Shown one piece after another: positions 56,962 through 64,000 of a stretch of DNA of 64,000 bases. The translations under genes and the position numbers were made by a program. How positions within the stretch are numbered: the stretch's first letter is position 1; each line of letters starts with the position of its first letter. A model generated the notes under the pieces. It was not told the origin of the DNA. It was given only the letters and a program-made list of their open reading frames with translations, and did no database searches. This stretch comes from an uncultured Paracoccaceae bacterium (lineage in GTDB: Bacteria; Pseudomonadota; Alphaproteobacteria; Rhodobacterales; Rhodobacteraceae), in assembly GCA_937138255.1 (NCBI GenBank), contig CAKZOU010000064.1, positions 1 through 64,000 on the forward strand. The letters run 5' to 3'.

Positions 56962-58287
56962 TTAGGCCAAGGCCTGTTCGGCAGCCGCAGCAAGGCGCAA
57001 CAGGCGTCCCTCTTGGCCCGCCTGCCCATTGAACATGATCCCGCAGCCCGGAACACCGGTTGGCAGGGTGATCGAACAGAGGCCCATGAGGTTGCCGACC
57101 CGTGTATTGCGAAGGGCCATGAGGTTGGACGAGACGAAATAGGCGTCGTCCTTGGCCAACCGCTCCAGGTTCGGCGCCATGATCGGCATCGTCGGCAGGA
57201 TCACCGCGTCAAACCCTGCCGTCGCGGCGGCATATTCGGCGCGAATTTCCTCAAGACGCGCCCAGTTGGCGATGTAATCGGCCGCCAGAACCTCGCCGCC
57301 GGGGCGGATGCGCTTGAGGATCTGGTGATACATCAGATCTGGCCGCGCCTCGATCGTCTCGCGCCAATAGGCATAGGCATCGGCGGTGAAGAGGCCGCCG
57401 GCCATCGCAAAGGCCTCCCGCAGGGGCTCGAACGTGATGTGGCTGATTTCCGCCCCCGCATCGTTGAGCCGCGCCACGGCGGAGCGGAACGCTGCGCGGG
57501 GCTCGTCCTCGAGGTCTTCGGTGCCGATGGTGTCGAGAACGGCCAGCCGCACGCGGCTCAGATCGGCGCCGTCCAGACCGACGGCATCGCCGCCCAAGAT
57601 ATCCCAAAAAAGCGCCGCGTCTTCGACCGTTCGGCAGAGCGGGCCGACAGTGTCGAAGGTCTTGCAGAGCGGCACCACGCCCTCGAGCGACAGACGGCCA
57701 TGCGTGGTTTTCAGACCGACAAGATCGTTCCACCCCGAAGGCACCCGCACCGACCCGCCGGTATCCGAGCCTATGCCAGCGGCGGCAAGGCCGAAGGCAA
57801 CAGAAGCCGCAGCACCGGAAGACGAACCGCCCGGAACCGCCTCGGGATCGACCTTGTTGGGCGGCGTGGCGGTGATCGGGTTGTAGCCAAGACCCGAGAA
57901 AGCGATCTCGGTCATGTGGGTTTTACCGAGGCAAACCAATCCCTTGCCAGTGGCAAGGCGCAGAACCTCGGCATCCTGCTCGGGCGTGCGCCCCTTGAGA
58001 TAGGCCGTCCCGGCTTCGGTGGCGATGCCGGCGGTATCGAAGAGGTCTTTCCAAGAGATCGGCACGCCGTCCAAGGGCGAAAGGCGGTGGCCAGACTTGG
58101 CGCGGGCGCTCGCGGCGCGGGCCTCGGCCATGGCGCGATCCGCTGTGACTCGAGCATAGATGCGGTCGCGCATGGGGTGGGCGGCAATGGCATCGAGATA
58201 GGTCCGTGCCAGATCGACCGGATCAATCTCGCCCTTGCCGATCCCGCGCCCAAGCTCTGCCGCGCTTTTCCAAAGCCATTCCTGCAT
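56962..58287 (-). CDS. amidase-signature family hydrolase
   Basis: Product of 441 aa from the ATG at 58287, with GGGAGG upstream. The catalytic triad Lys-Ser-Ser is complete: Lys in VPISWKDLFDTAG (~residues 75-87), cis-Ser in PGGSSSGAAASVA (~150-162) and nucleophilic Ser in GSDTGGSVRVPSGWN (~173-187). Amidase-signature enzymes cleave amides, for example indoleacetamide or allophanate; the GatA type would have an adjacent gatB and gatC, which are missing here. Substrate unknown. It diverges from the UbiH-like gene. Confidence 0.92.
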   Translation of the reverse strand: MQEWLWKSAAELGRGIGKGEIDPVDLARTYLDAIAAHPMRDRIYARVTADRAMAEARAASARAKSGHRLSPLDGVPISWKDLFDTAGIATEAGTAYLKGRTPEQDAEVLRLATGKGLVCLGKTHMTEIAFSGLGYNPITATPPNKVDPEAVPGGSSSGAAASVAFGLAAAGIGSDTGGSVRVPSGWNDLVGLKTTHGRLSLEGVVPLCKTFDTVGPLCRTVEDAALFWDILGGDAVGLDGADLSRVRLAVLDTIGTEDLEDEPRAAFRSAVARLNDAGAEISHITFEPLREAFAMAGGLFTADAYAYWRETIEARPDLMYHQILKRIRPGGEVLAADYIANWARLEEIRAEYAAATAGFDAVILPTMPIMAPNLERLAKDDAYFVSSNLMALRNTRVGNLMGLCSITLPTGVPGCGIMFNGQAGQEGRLLRLAAAAEQALA

Positions 58288-58365
58288 CCGATCCTCCCTG
58301 ATTGCCGCGACGGTAGCGGCACTGCCGCGCATGGACAATCCCGGCCGATTGGGGATAGTGCCCTC

Positions 58366-59580
58366 ATGGCTCCGGAACATGACATCCTGATCGTCGGCGG
58401 CGGGCTTAATGGCCCCGCCCTTGCCCTTGCCTTGGCGCAGGCAGGCTTTCGTGTTGGCGTGATCGACAGCCTCCCCCTCGATACCCGCAAGGACCCCGGC
58501 TTTGACGGCCGCGCCTATGCGCTGGCGCTTGCTTCGCAGCGCCTTCTAAAGGCGATTGGCGTCTGGAAAGCCATCGCCTCCGAGGCCGAGCCAATGCTCG
58601 AGATCAAGGTCACCGACGGGATCGCCGGCCAAGGGCCGAGCCCCTGGATGATGCACTTCGATCACGCCGAGATCGAAGAAGGCCCGATGGGCTATATGGT
58701 CGAAGACCGCTTCCTGCGCCGCGCCTTCCTTGATGCGATGGCGGCGGAAGAACGGATCACCCAATACCCCTCGGAGACCGTGGTGGCGCAGTCGGTCATT
58801 GATGGCGCCGTGCGCGTCACGCTGGCTTCCGGCAAAGAGCTTTCCGCCCTTCTCCTGATCGGCTGCGATGGTCGCAAATCCGGCACAGCCGAGCGCGCGG
58901 GGATCGGCCGGACCGGCTGGGGATATGGCCAGACCGCCATCGTCTGCGCCGTGGCCCACGAAAAGCCGCACCGCGGCATCGCGCATCAGTTCTTCATGCC
59001 GCACGGCCCCTTGGCGATCCTGCCCTTGCCGGGCAACCGCAGCTCGATCGTCTGGAGCGAGACCGACGCCCGCGCTGCCGACTGCGCCAAGATGGACGAC
59101 GAGACCTTCCTTCAGGCGCTGCGCCCCGCTTTCGGATCGTTCCTCGGCGAGATCAGCCTCGAAGGCGCACGGTTCACCTATCCCCTGAACCTCACCCTCG
59201 CCAACAGCTTCATCGCCCCGCGCCTCGCCCTCGTCGGCGACGCCGCCCACGGGATGCACCCCATTGCAGGCCAGGGCCTCAACGCTGGCCTGCGCGATGT
59301 GGCGGCCTTGGCCGAAACCCTCTCGGAAGCCCGCCAGCGCGGCGAGGATATCGGCAGCGATCAGGTTCTGAAGCGCTATCAACAGTGGCGCCGCTTCGAC
59401 ACGGCAACCCTGGCCATCGCGACAGATACCTTCAACAAGCTGTTTTCAAACGACAATCCGCTTCTTCGCGCGGCCCGCGATGTCGGCATGGGCGTGGTCA
59501 ACGCAATCCCCGCCCTGCGCCGTGGCTTTGTCCGCGAGGCGGCGGGCCTGACGGGCGAGTTGCCGCGCCTGATGCGCTAG
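58366..59580 (+). CDS. UbiH/UbiF/COQ6-family FAD-dependent hydroxylase
   Basis: Product of 404 aa from the ATG at 58366 ([21 protein letters not shown]); the large frame to the left is open but lies opposite the amidase gene. FAD binding: [17 protein letters not shown] (~10-26), the DG motif in [17 protein letters not shown] (~165), and [22 protein letters not shown] (~290-311), the family signature. It adds a hydroxyl to the ubiquinone ring during biosynthesis; whether at C4, C5 or C6 cannot be told. It is convergent with the Trm112-like gene (4-bp overlap). Confidence 0.93.
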   Translation: MAPEHDILIVGGGLNGPALALALAQAGFRVGVIDSLPLDTRKDPGFDGRAYALALASQRLLKAIGVWKAIASEAEPMLEIKVTDGIAGQGPSPWMMHFDHAEIEEGPMGYMVEDRFLRRAFLDAMAAEERITQYPSETVVAQSVIDGAVRVTLASGKELSALLLIGCDGRKSGTAERAGIGRTGWGYGQTAIVCAVAHEKPHRGIAHQFFMPHGPLAILPLPGNRSSIVWSETDARAADCAKMDDETFLQALRPAFGSFLGEISLEGARFTYPLNLTLANSFIAPRLALVGDAAHGMHPIAGQGLNAGLRDVAALAETLSEARQRGEDIGSDQVLKRYQQWRRFDTATLAIATDTFNKLFSNDNPLLRAARDVGMGVVNAIPALRRGFVREAAGLTGELPRLMR

Positions 59581-59759
59581 AGATCCAGCCGCCGCGCCTC
59601 GTCGACCAGCATGATCGGAATGCCATTGCGGACCGGAAAGGCCATCTTGGCGGCCTTTGAGACCAGCTCCCGCTTTTCCGCGTCATAGCTCAGCGTCGTC
59701 TGGGTGACAGGGCAGACCAGCGCCTCGAGCATCTTGGGATCAAACTCGGTCTCGCTCAT
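59577..59759 (-). CDS. Trm112/YcaR family small protein
   Basis: Product of 60 aa beginning [21 protein letters not shown] and ending [16 protein letters not shown]. The [13 protein letters not shown] block and the end [16 protein letters not shown] are the Trm112p-like signature; only one of the typical cysteines remains. Eukaryotic Trm112 activates methyltransferases; bacterial YcaR proteins have no settled role. The start overlaps the stop of the LON-domain gene (ATGA). Confidence 0.92.
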   Translation of the reverse strand: MSETEFDPKMLEALVCPVTQTTLSYDAEKRELVSKAAKMAFPVRNGIPIMLVDEARRLDL

Positions 59760-60385
59760 TGCAGTCTTTCCTCTCCACCGCCCGCCAGGGCAAATTCGAT
59801 CAGGGCCACCAGCGTCTCGCGCCGCGTTTCCAGCGTTGGCGCCTCAAGAAGCGCCTGTTTATCTTCGGGCTCAAAGGGGCAAAGAATCGAGAGCGAATTG
59901 ATCAAGAGCTCGTCCTCGGCCGATCGCATCGCCTCCCAGTCGGTCGACAAATCCCGCGCCTCGAAGAACCGCGACAGAAGCGAGATCAGCGCATCCCGAT
60001 TACAGGCCGGGTCGCTCTCTGCAACGCCCAGATCGGCCTCGAACCCTTGCCAGCCAATATTGGCGCGGCGATAGGGTGTGAAACCCTCAGTCTCGCTCAA
60101 AAGCCGGAACCGCGACACGCCAGAAAGCGTGATCATGTAGCGCCCGTCATCCGTCTCAGCGAAACTCGACACCCGCCCGGCACAGCCGATCTTGTGAAGC
60201 TCGTCGCGCCCCTCGAATGGCTGGATCATCCCGATCAGCCTGTTGTTTGTCTTCAACACATCATCCAGCATCGCCAGATAGCGCGGCTCGAAGATCTGCA
60301 ACGGAAGCCGCGACCGGGGCAGCAGGAGCGCCCCGGGCAGCGGGAATAGCGGGATCGTGTCGGGCAGATCAGCGGCCTTGATCAT
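59756..60385 (-). CDS. LON peptidase substrate-binding (N-terminal) domain protein
   Basis: Product of 209 aa with a single LON_substr_bdg domain (PF02190-type): [33 protein letters not shown] (~residues 11-43) and [29 protein letters not shown] (~68-96). The ATPase and protease domains of Lon are lacking, so it is a stand-alone adaptor-like protein. It follows the CnoX-type thioredoxin gene by 27 bp and overlaps the Trm112-like gene, so the three form a probable operon. Confidence 0.92.
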   Translation of the reverse strand: MIKAADLPDTIPLFPLPGALLLPRSRLPLQIFEPRYLAMLDDVLKTNNRLIGMIQPFEGRDELHKIGCAGRVSSFAETDDGRYMITLSGVSRFRLLSETEGFTPYRRANIGWQGFEADLGVAESDPACNRDALISLLSRFFEARDLSTDWEAMRSAEDELLINSLSILCPFEPEDKQALLEAPTLETRRETLVALIEFALAGGGEERLQ

Positions 60386-60412
60386 GACCCAGACCTATCA
60401 CGCCGCCCATTT

Positions 60413-61330
60413 TCAGGCAAAGATCATCGACGACAGCTTGCGCCGCCCGTTCAGCGCCACAGGATCGGTCGCTTTCAGAGAGTTGAAGATCTCGAACAGC
60501 TGCGCCTTGGCCGCGCCATCGTTCCATTCGCGGTCACGCCGGAAGAGATCGAGAAGCTCGTTCACAGCCTCCTCGACCTTGCCCGACGCATGAAGCGCGG
60601 TGGCAAGATCGAACCGGGCCTGATGATCGGCCGGATTGGCCTCGAGCTTGGCCCGCAACGCATCGACCGGCCCCGCCTTTTCGGCCTTGCGGGCAAGCGC
60701 GAGCGCCGCGCGTGCAGCCTCAACCTCGGCAGTGGTGGCGATTTCGGCCGGCGCGCCGTTGAGGATCGCCTCGGCCTGATCAATATCCTTCATTGCAAGG
60801 TAGGCACGCACCAGCCCGCCGTAGGCCGCCGCATTGGCCGATTCTTCCTGAAGGATCGCCGCAAAGGTCTCGGCCGCATCGGCGGCCGCGCCTTCTTCAA
60901 GCATCTGCTCGGCTGCTTCGATTGCCGCGCTCAGATCCTCGTCCTCACCCGCCGCACCATTGCCCATTCCGGCAATCTTGGCGACAAACTGATCAACCTG
61001 GCTCGGCGGAAGCGCCCCCTGAAAGCCGTCCACCGGCTGACCCTGCCAGAAGGCATAGACCGTGGGGATGGACTGCACACGCAGCTGGCCCGCATAGGCC
61101 TGATTCCGGTCAACGTCGATCTTGACCATCTTGACCGCGCCCTTGGACTTGGTCACCGCCGCCTCGAGAGCCGGACCAAGCGTCCGGCAGGGGCCACACC
61201 ACGTCGCCCAGAAATCCACGATAACCGGAACCGTCTTTGACGCCTCGATCACATCGTCCATGAAGGTCGCGTCGCTGCCTTCCTTGATCAGATCGCCCGC
61301 CGGGGCCGCTTTGGGGTCGAGCTCGAGCAT
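60413..61330 (-). CDS. thioredoxin/TPR co-chaperone (CnoX/YbbN type) with active CxxC
   Basis: Product of 305 aa from the ATG at 61330. The N-terminal thioredoxin domain (~18-115) has VDFWATWCGPCRTLGPALE, with Cys45 and Cys48 forming a CGPC redox centre, followed by KIDVDRNQAYAGQLRVQSIPTVYAF with the cis-Pro. The remaining ~190 residues are TPR-like helices. E. coli YbbN/CnoX has SQHC in place of CGPC and only holds proteins, whereas Caulobacter-type versions are redox-active. It likely transfers unfolded clients to GroEL/DnaK and reduces disulfides. Immediately followed by the LON-domain gene. Confidence 0.93.
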   Translation of the reverse strand: MLELDPKAAPAGDLIKEGSDATFMDDVIEASKTVPVIVDFWATWCGPCRTLGPALEAAVTKSKGAVKMVKIDVDRNQAYAGQLRVQSIPTVYAFWQGQPVDGFQGALPPSQVDQFVAKIAGMGNGAAGEDEDLSAAIEAAEQMLEEGAAADAAETFAAILQEESANAAAYGGLVRAYLAMKDIDQAEAILNGAPAEIATTAEVEAARAALALARKAEKAGPVDALRAKLEANPADHQARFDLATALHASGKVEEAVNELLDLFRRDREWNDGAAKAQLFEIFNSLKATDPVALNGRRKLSSMIFA

Positions 61331-61455
61331 GGCTGCTCTCCTTTGCGAAAACTTTGCCCCTATATGTGGCCGCCCGCCCCCGACTCCAAGAGGCAATTTC
61401 ATTGCATTGTCGCGACACTCCGTCCAGTTTCGGCTGAAAATGCGGAGGCTGCCCA

Positions 61456-62094
61456 ATGCCCACAATCCTCACCTACGGCGATAGCAACACCCACGGCACA
61501 CCGCCCACCCCGAGCGCCGACCTCTATCTCCGCCTCGGGCCAGAAGACCGCTGGCCCTGCGTCATGCAGCGCGCGCTCGGGCCCGATTGCACCCTGATCG
61601 AAGAGGGCCTGCCGGGGCGGACCACCGTGTTCAACGATCCGGTCACCGGCCCCACGATGAACGGCCTCCTCGGCCTGCCGATGGCACTCAGAAGCCACGG
61701 GCCCATCGATTGGCTGACGATCATGCTCGGCACCAACGATTGTCAGATCCACCACGGCGCCACCGCCGAACAGATCACCGGCGGCCTCGCCGCGCTCATC
61801 GCCTTCGCCCTCTCCCCCGAAATGCAGACCCGCCACGCCGGCTTCCGCATCCTCCTGATCGCCCCGCCGCCGGTCGTCGAAATTGGCACATGGGCCGCCG
61901 ATTTCCACCGGGGCGCCGCCAAATCCCAAGCCATGATCCCGCTCTACCGCGATCTTGCCGCCTCGCGCGGCCTCGCATTCCTCGACGCGAGCCAACACAT
62001 CGCCGTCAGCCCCGTCGACGGCGTCCATTTTGACGCCACAGCCCACCACCGCCTCGGGCAAGAGGTGGCCAAGGCCATCGCCAAAGCGGGCTAA
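61456..62094 (+). CDS. SGNH/GDSL hydrolase (arylesterase-like)
   Basis: Product of 212 aa. Block I is ILTYGDSNTHGTPP (~residues 4-17) with the nucleophilic Ser in GDSNT; block III is IMLGTNDCQ (~90-98) with the oxyanion Asn; the catalytic Asp/His are in DGVHFDATAHHRLG (~190-203). Such enzymes hydrolyse esters or acyl chains. No signal peptide, so cytoplasmic. It diverges from the thioredoxin-like gene with 125 bp between starts. Confidence 0.9.
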   Translation: MPTILTYGDSNTHGTPPTPSADLYLRLGPEDRWPCVMQRALGPDCTLIEEGLPGRTTVFNDPVTGPTMNGLLGLPMALRSHGPIDWLTIMLGTNDCQIHHGATAEQITGGLAALIAFALSPEMQTRHAGFRILLIAPPPVVEIGTWAADFHRGAAKSQAMIPLYRDLAASRGLAFLDASQHIAVSPVDGVHFDATAHHRLGQEVAKAIAKAG

Positions 62095-62130
62095 CCCCTT
62101 CTTTTGGCCTCAAATACTCTCGGGGGTGAA

Positions 62131-62171
62131 TGCGCGGCCCAAGCCGCGCAGAGGGGGCAGACAGCCCCCTT
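62131..62171 (+). terminator. tandem hairpins after the GDSL hydrolase gene
   Basis: TGCGCGGC (62131-62138) pairs with GCCGCGCA (62143-62150) around a CCAA loop, followed at once by GGGGGC (62153-62158) pairing with GCCCCC (62164-62169), then TTATTC. It lies between two convergent genes and may stop transcription from either side. The sequence around 62098-62130 together with these hairpins looks like a dispersed intergenic element. Confidence 0.55.
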
Positions 62172-62173
62172 AT

Positions 62174-62956
62174 TCATAAATCAAACGACGCGAAAACCGG
62201 CGCGTGGTCGCTCGGCTGCTCCCAACCCCGCGCCTCGCGCAAGACATAGCTGCCGTGCCCCGCGTTCGAGATATCCGGCGTCGCCCAAACATGATCGAGC
62301 CTGCGCCCCTTGTCCGCCGCATCCCAATCCGCCGCGCGATAGGACCACCAGCTATAGAGAAGCCCCTCGGGTATATCCTGCCGGGTGATATCGACCCAAG
62401 CCCCCGCCTCTTGCGTCTGCTCCAGATGCTCCACCTCGATCGGCGTATGGCTGACGATCTTGAGAAGGTTCTTGTGATTCCACACATCATCCTCGCGCGG
62501 CGCGATGTTGAGATCGCCCACAAGGACCGCCTTTTGCGGCTTCTCCTTGCGGAAATGGTCGCGCATCTCGGTCAGATAATCGAGCTTCTGGCCAAACTTG
62601 TCGTTCACCTCGCGATCCGGCACATCGCCCCCCGCCGGCACATAAAAATTGTGGATCGTGAGCCCATTCTCGAGCTGCCCCGCAATATGGCGGGCATGGC
62701 CAAGGCTGGCGAAATCCTCAGATCCCACCTCCCGGATCGGCGTTTTCGACAGGATCGCTACGCCGTTATAGCCCTTCTGCCCGTTGGCAATCATGTGGCG
62801 ATAGCCAAGCTCGGCAAAGCCGTCGGTCGGGATCTTCTCGACCGGGCTCTTGCACTCCTGAAGGCACAAAACGTCCGGCGCCTCCTGCGCCAGAAGCTTC
62901 AGAACCAGCGGCTCGCGCAGCCGCACCGAATTGATGTTCCATGTGCAGATCTTCAT
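62174..62956 (-). CDS. xth: exodeoxyribonuclease III / AP endonuclease
   Basis: Product of 260 aa from the ATG at 62956 (MKICTWNINSVRLREP). Catalytic residues of the EEP fold: N7, E34 in CLQECKSPVEK, Y/D/N in HNFYVPAGGDVPD and LVGDLNIAPREDDVWN (~147-160), and the final SDHAPVFASF. It removes abasic sites and has 3'-5' exonuclease activity. It ends opposite the GDSL hydrolase gene, with tandem hairpins in between. Confidence 0.96.
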   Translation of the reverse strand: MKICTWNINSVRLREPLVLKLLAQEAPDVLCLQECKSPVEKIPTDGFAELGYRHMIANGQKGYNGVAILSKTPIREVGSEDFASLGHARHIAGQLENGLTIHNFYVPAGGDVPDREVNDKFGQKLDYLTEMRDHFRKEKPQKAVLVGDLNIAPREDDVWNHKNLLKIVSHTPIEVEHLEQTQEAGAWVDITRQDIPEGLLYSWWSYRAADWDAADKGRRLDHVWATPDISNAGHGSYVLREARGWEQPSDHAPVFASFDL

Positions 62957-63016
62957 GGCAGCCCCCGTGTTTCGCGAACATATCGCATCCGGTGCGACGA
63001 TGGACCAGAGCCGGTC

Positions 63017-63051
63017 CAAAAATAAAAGCCCCGGCAGGGAGGTGCCGGGGC
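63017..63051 (-). terminator. rho-independent terminator between the response regulator and xth
   Basis: On the minus strand GCCCCGGCA (63051-63043) pairs with TGCCGGGGC (63036-63028) around a CCTCCC loop and is followed by TTTTATTTTT. It lies 80 bp after the regulator stop codon and 60 bp before the xth start. The CCTCCC loop is complementary to a Shine-Dalgarno sequence. Confidence 0.88.
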
Positions 63052-63120
63052 CAGAAACAGGGAGTTGAGGCACAATTCGTTGCCACACCTACCGTCTAGA
63101 CAGGAGTCACCAGACGATCT

Positions 63121-63134
63121 TTGACCTAGATCAA
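63121..63134. promoter_or_regulatory. FNR-like box (TTGAC-CTAG-ATCAA)
   Basis: TTGACCTAGATCAA is a near-perfect match to the FNR/FnrL consensus TTGAT-N4-ATCAA. It overlaps the response-regulator stop codon on the minus strand and lies 70 bp before the terminator. Use as a regulatory site is inferred. Confidence 0.45.
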
Positions 63135-63817
63135 GCGACCAAACGATAGCCGCCGGATTCCGTGACAAGGATCTGCGCGTTCGAAGGATCGGGCTCGATC
63201 TTCTGCCGCAGGCGATAGATGTGTGTCTCAAGCGTATGGGTCGTCACCCCTGCGTTATAGCCCCAGACCTCGTGCAGCAGCACGTCACGCGGCACCACGC
63301 GCTCGGAAGCGCGATAAAGGAACTTGAGGATATTGGTTTCCTTCTCGGTGAGCCTCACCTTCTTGTCGTTCTCGGTGACAAGCATCTTCTGCGCCGGCTT
63401 GAACGTATAGGGCCCAAGCTGGAACACAGCGTCTTCCGATTGCTCATGCGTCCGAAGCTGCGCGCGAATGCGGGCGAGAAGCACGGGGAACTTGAACGGT
63501 TTGGTCACATAGTCATTGGCGCCCGCGTCAAGGCCGAGGATCGTGTCGGCATCGGTGTCATGGCCGGTCAGCATCAGAACGGGGCATTTGACCCCCTGCT
63601 TTCGCATCAACTTGCACAACTCGCGCCCATCCGTATCCGGCAGGCCCACATCGAGGATCACCAGATCATAAAGCTCGCCCTTGACCCGAGACATCGCCTC
63701 GGACCCGCTGGCCGCTTCAAAAACGTCAAAGTCTTGGGTCATGACAAGTTGCTCACCCAGTGCCTCGCGCAGGATGTCGTCGTCGTCGACCAGAAGAATC
63801 TTTCTCAGTTGTGCCAT
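63131..63817 (-). CDS. OmpR-family response regulator (CenR-like)
   Basis: Product of 228 aa. The receiver domain has KILLVDDDDILREAL (~residues 6-20), the phospho-Asp in LVILDVGLPDTDGREL (~52-67), and a Lys in DYVTKPFKFPVLLARIRAQLR (~102-122). The C-terminal winged helix has LTEKETNILKFLYRASERVVPRDVLLHEVWGY and THTLETHIYRLRQKIE. It closely resembles CenR, an essential cell-envelope regulator of Caulobacter and Rhodobacter, from memory only. No histidine kinase gene is next to it, consistent with CenR's distant kinase. Confidence 0.93.
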   Translation of the reverse strand: MAQLRKILLVDDDDILREALGEQLVMTQDFDVFEAASGSEAMSRVKGELYDLVILDVGLPDTDGRELCKLMRKQGVKCPVLMLTGHDTDADTILGLDAGANDYVTKPFKFPVLLARIRAQLRTHEQSEDAVFQLGPYTFKPAQKMLVTENDKKVRLTEKETNILKFLYRASERVVPRDVLLHEVWGYNAGVTTHTLETHIYRLRQKIEPDPSNAQILVTESGGYRLVA

Positions 63818-63972
63818 CTTGGCCTCCCTTGCCTGATGACGATGAGATGAGGGCTTATCACCCTTGCGGCAAGATTTGCGACAATCGCTTCACGCCGAGT
63901 TGTCGAAACCGCGCCGAATGTTTCAATCCGACACGGAAACCGCTATCTGGGCAGAAACACTTGGCGGATTTC

Positions 63973-64000
63973 ATGGCCTTTGCACCGGACATCAACGAAA
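63973..64000 (+). CDS. start of a gene cut by the window edge
   Basis: An ATG at 63973, with GGCGGA just upstream, begins MAFAPDINE and runs off the window. The only support is the start signal and the divergent position 155 bp from the response regulator. Nothing can be said of function. Confidence 0.35.

Overview
The window is a GC-rich, gene-dense chromosomal segment that looks like a Rhodobacteraceae genome (Rhodobacter/Roseobacter group, Alphaproteobacteria). The main support is an RpoE-ChrR singlet-oxygen sigma/anti-sigma pair with a TGATCC-type promoter, neighbour sets such as ftsK-lolA and rbfA-truB-rpsO-pnp, a LYS1-type saccharopine dehydrogenase, a CenR-like regulator, and DUF3035/DUF3775/DUF1674 proteins. 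Gene content is mostly core, with several accessory insertions. I saw no rRNA, CRISPR array, prophage or insertion sequence. One tRNA (Val, anticodon GAC) is present.

Layout. 1-2.7 kb: a gene-free, T-rich stretch with a perfect DnaA box, then msrQ-msrP (periplasmic methionine-sulfoxide repair) and a fasciclin-domain protein behind a predicted RpoE promoter. 2.7-10.2 kb: a GNAT/MarR pair, clpB with a heat-shock promoter, pyrF, a DinB polymerase with an N-terminal zinc ribbon, an N-formylglutamate amidohydrolase, tRNA-Val and rpmJ. 10.3-16.8 kb: a secreted repeat protein facing a caspase-fold/peptidoglycan-binding protein that lacks its catalytic cysteine, a histidine phosphatase, saccharopine dehydrogenase, DUF3775 and rpoE-chrR. 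16.7-27.1 kb: three minus-strand runs (mutL-rmuC-hutD; lspA-DUF3035; rsmB-like, heparinase-like, purH), a small SDH assembly factor and dapB.

27.2-34 kb: the translation/RNA backbone rbfA, truB, rpsO, pnp, interspersed with a DUF2233 glycosidase, DUF1643, a fluoroacetate-dehalogenase-like hydrolase and an inverted DUF1508 gene. 34-36.4 kb: a translationally coupled RimB-type protease, RimK ligase and M14-type hydrolase. 36.5-39.1 kb: an aldehyde dehydrogenase and a ring-cleaving-dioxygenase-like protein. 39.1-49.1 kb: a long minus-strand run led by an XRE-cupin regulator with clustered operator half-sites, followed by LysE, GFA, a FAD/GcvT demethylase-like enzyme, a homocysteine methyltransferase, an MDR dehydrogenase, a second FAD/GcvT enzyme, RarD and RluA. 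I infer betaine/dimethylglycine/sarcosine-type methylated-amine catabolism.

49.2-64 kb: free-Met-sulfoxide reductase with a thiolase, hspQ, a lytic transglycosylase, ftsK-lolA, an aminotransferase, an amidase, a UbiH-family hydroxylase, a Trm112-like/LON-domain/CnoX-type thioredoxin run, a GDSL esterase, xth and a CenR-like response regulator. Many genes overlap by ATGA or TGATG, so translational coupling is common. Oxidative-stress protection recurs (MsrPQ, fRMsr, RpoE-ChrR, fasciclin, CnoX-type thioredoxin), but at separate loci.
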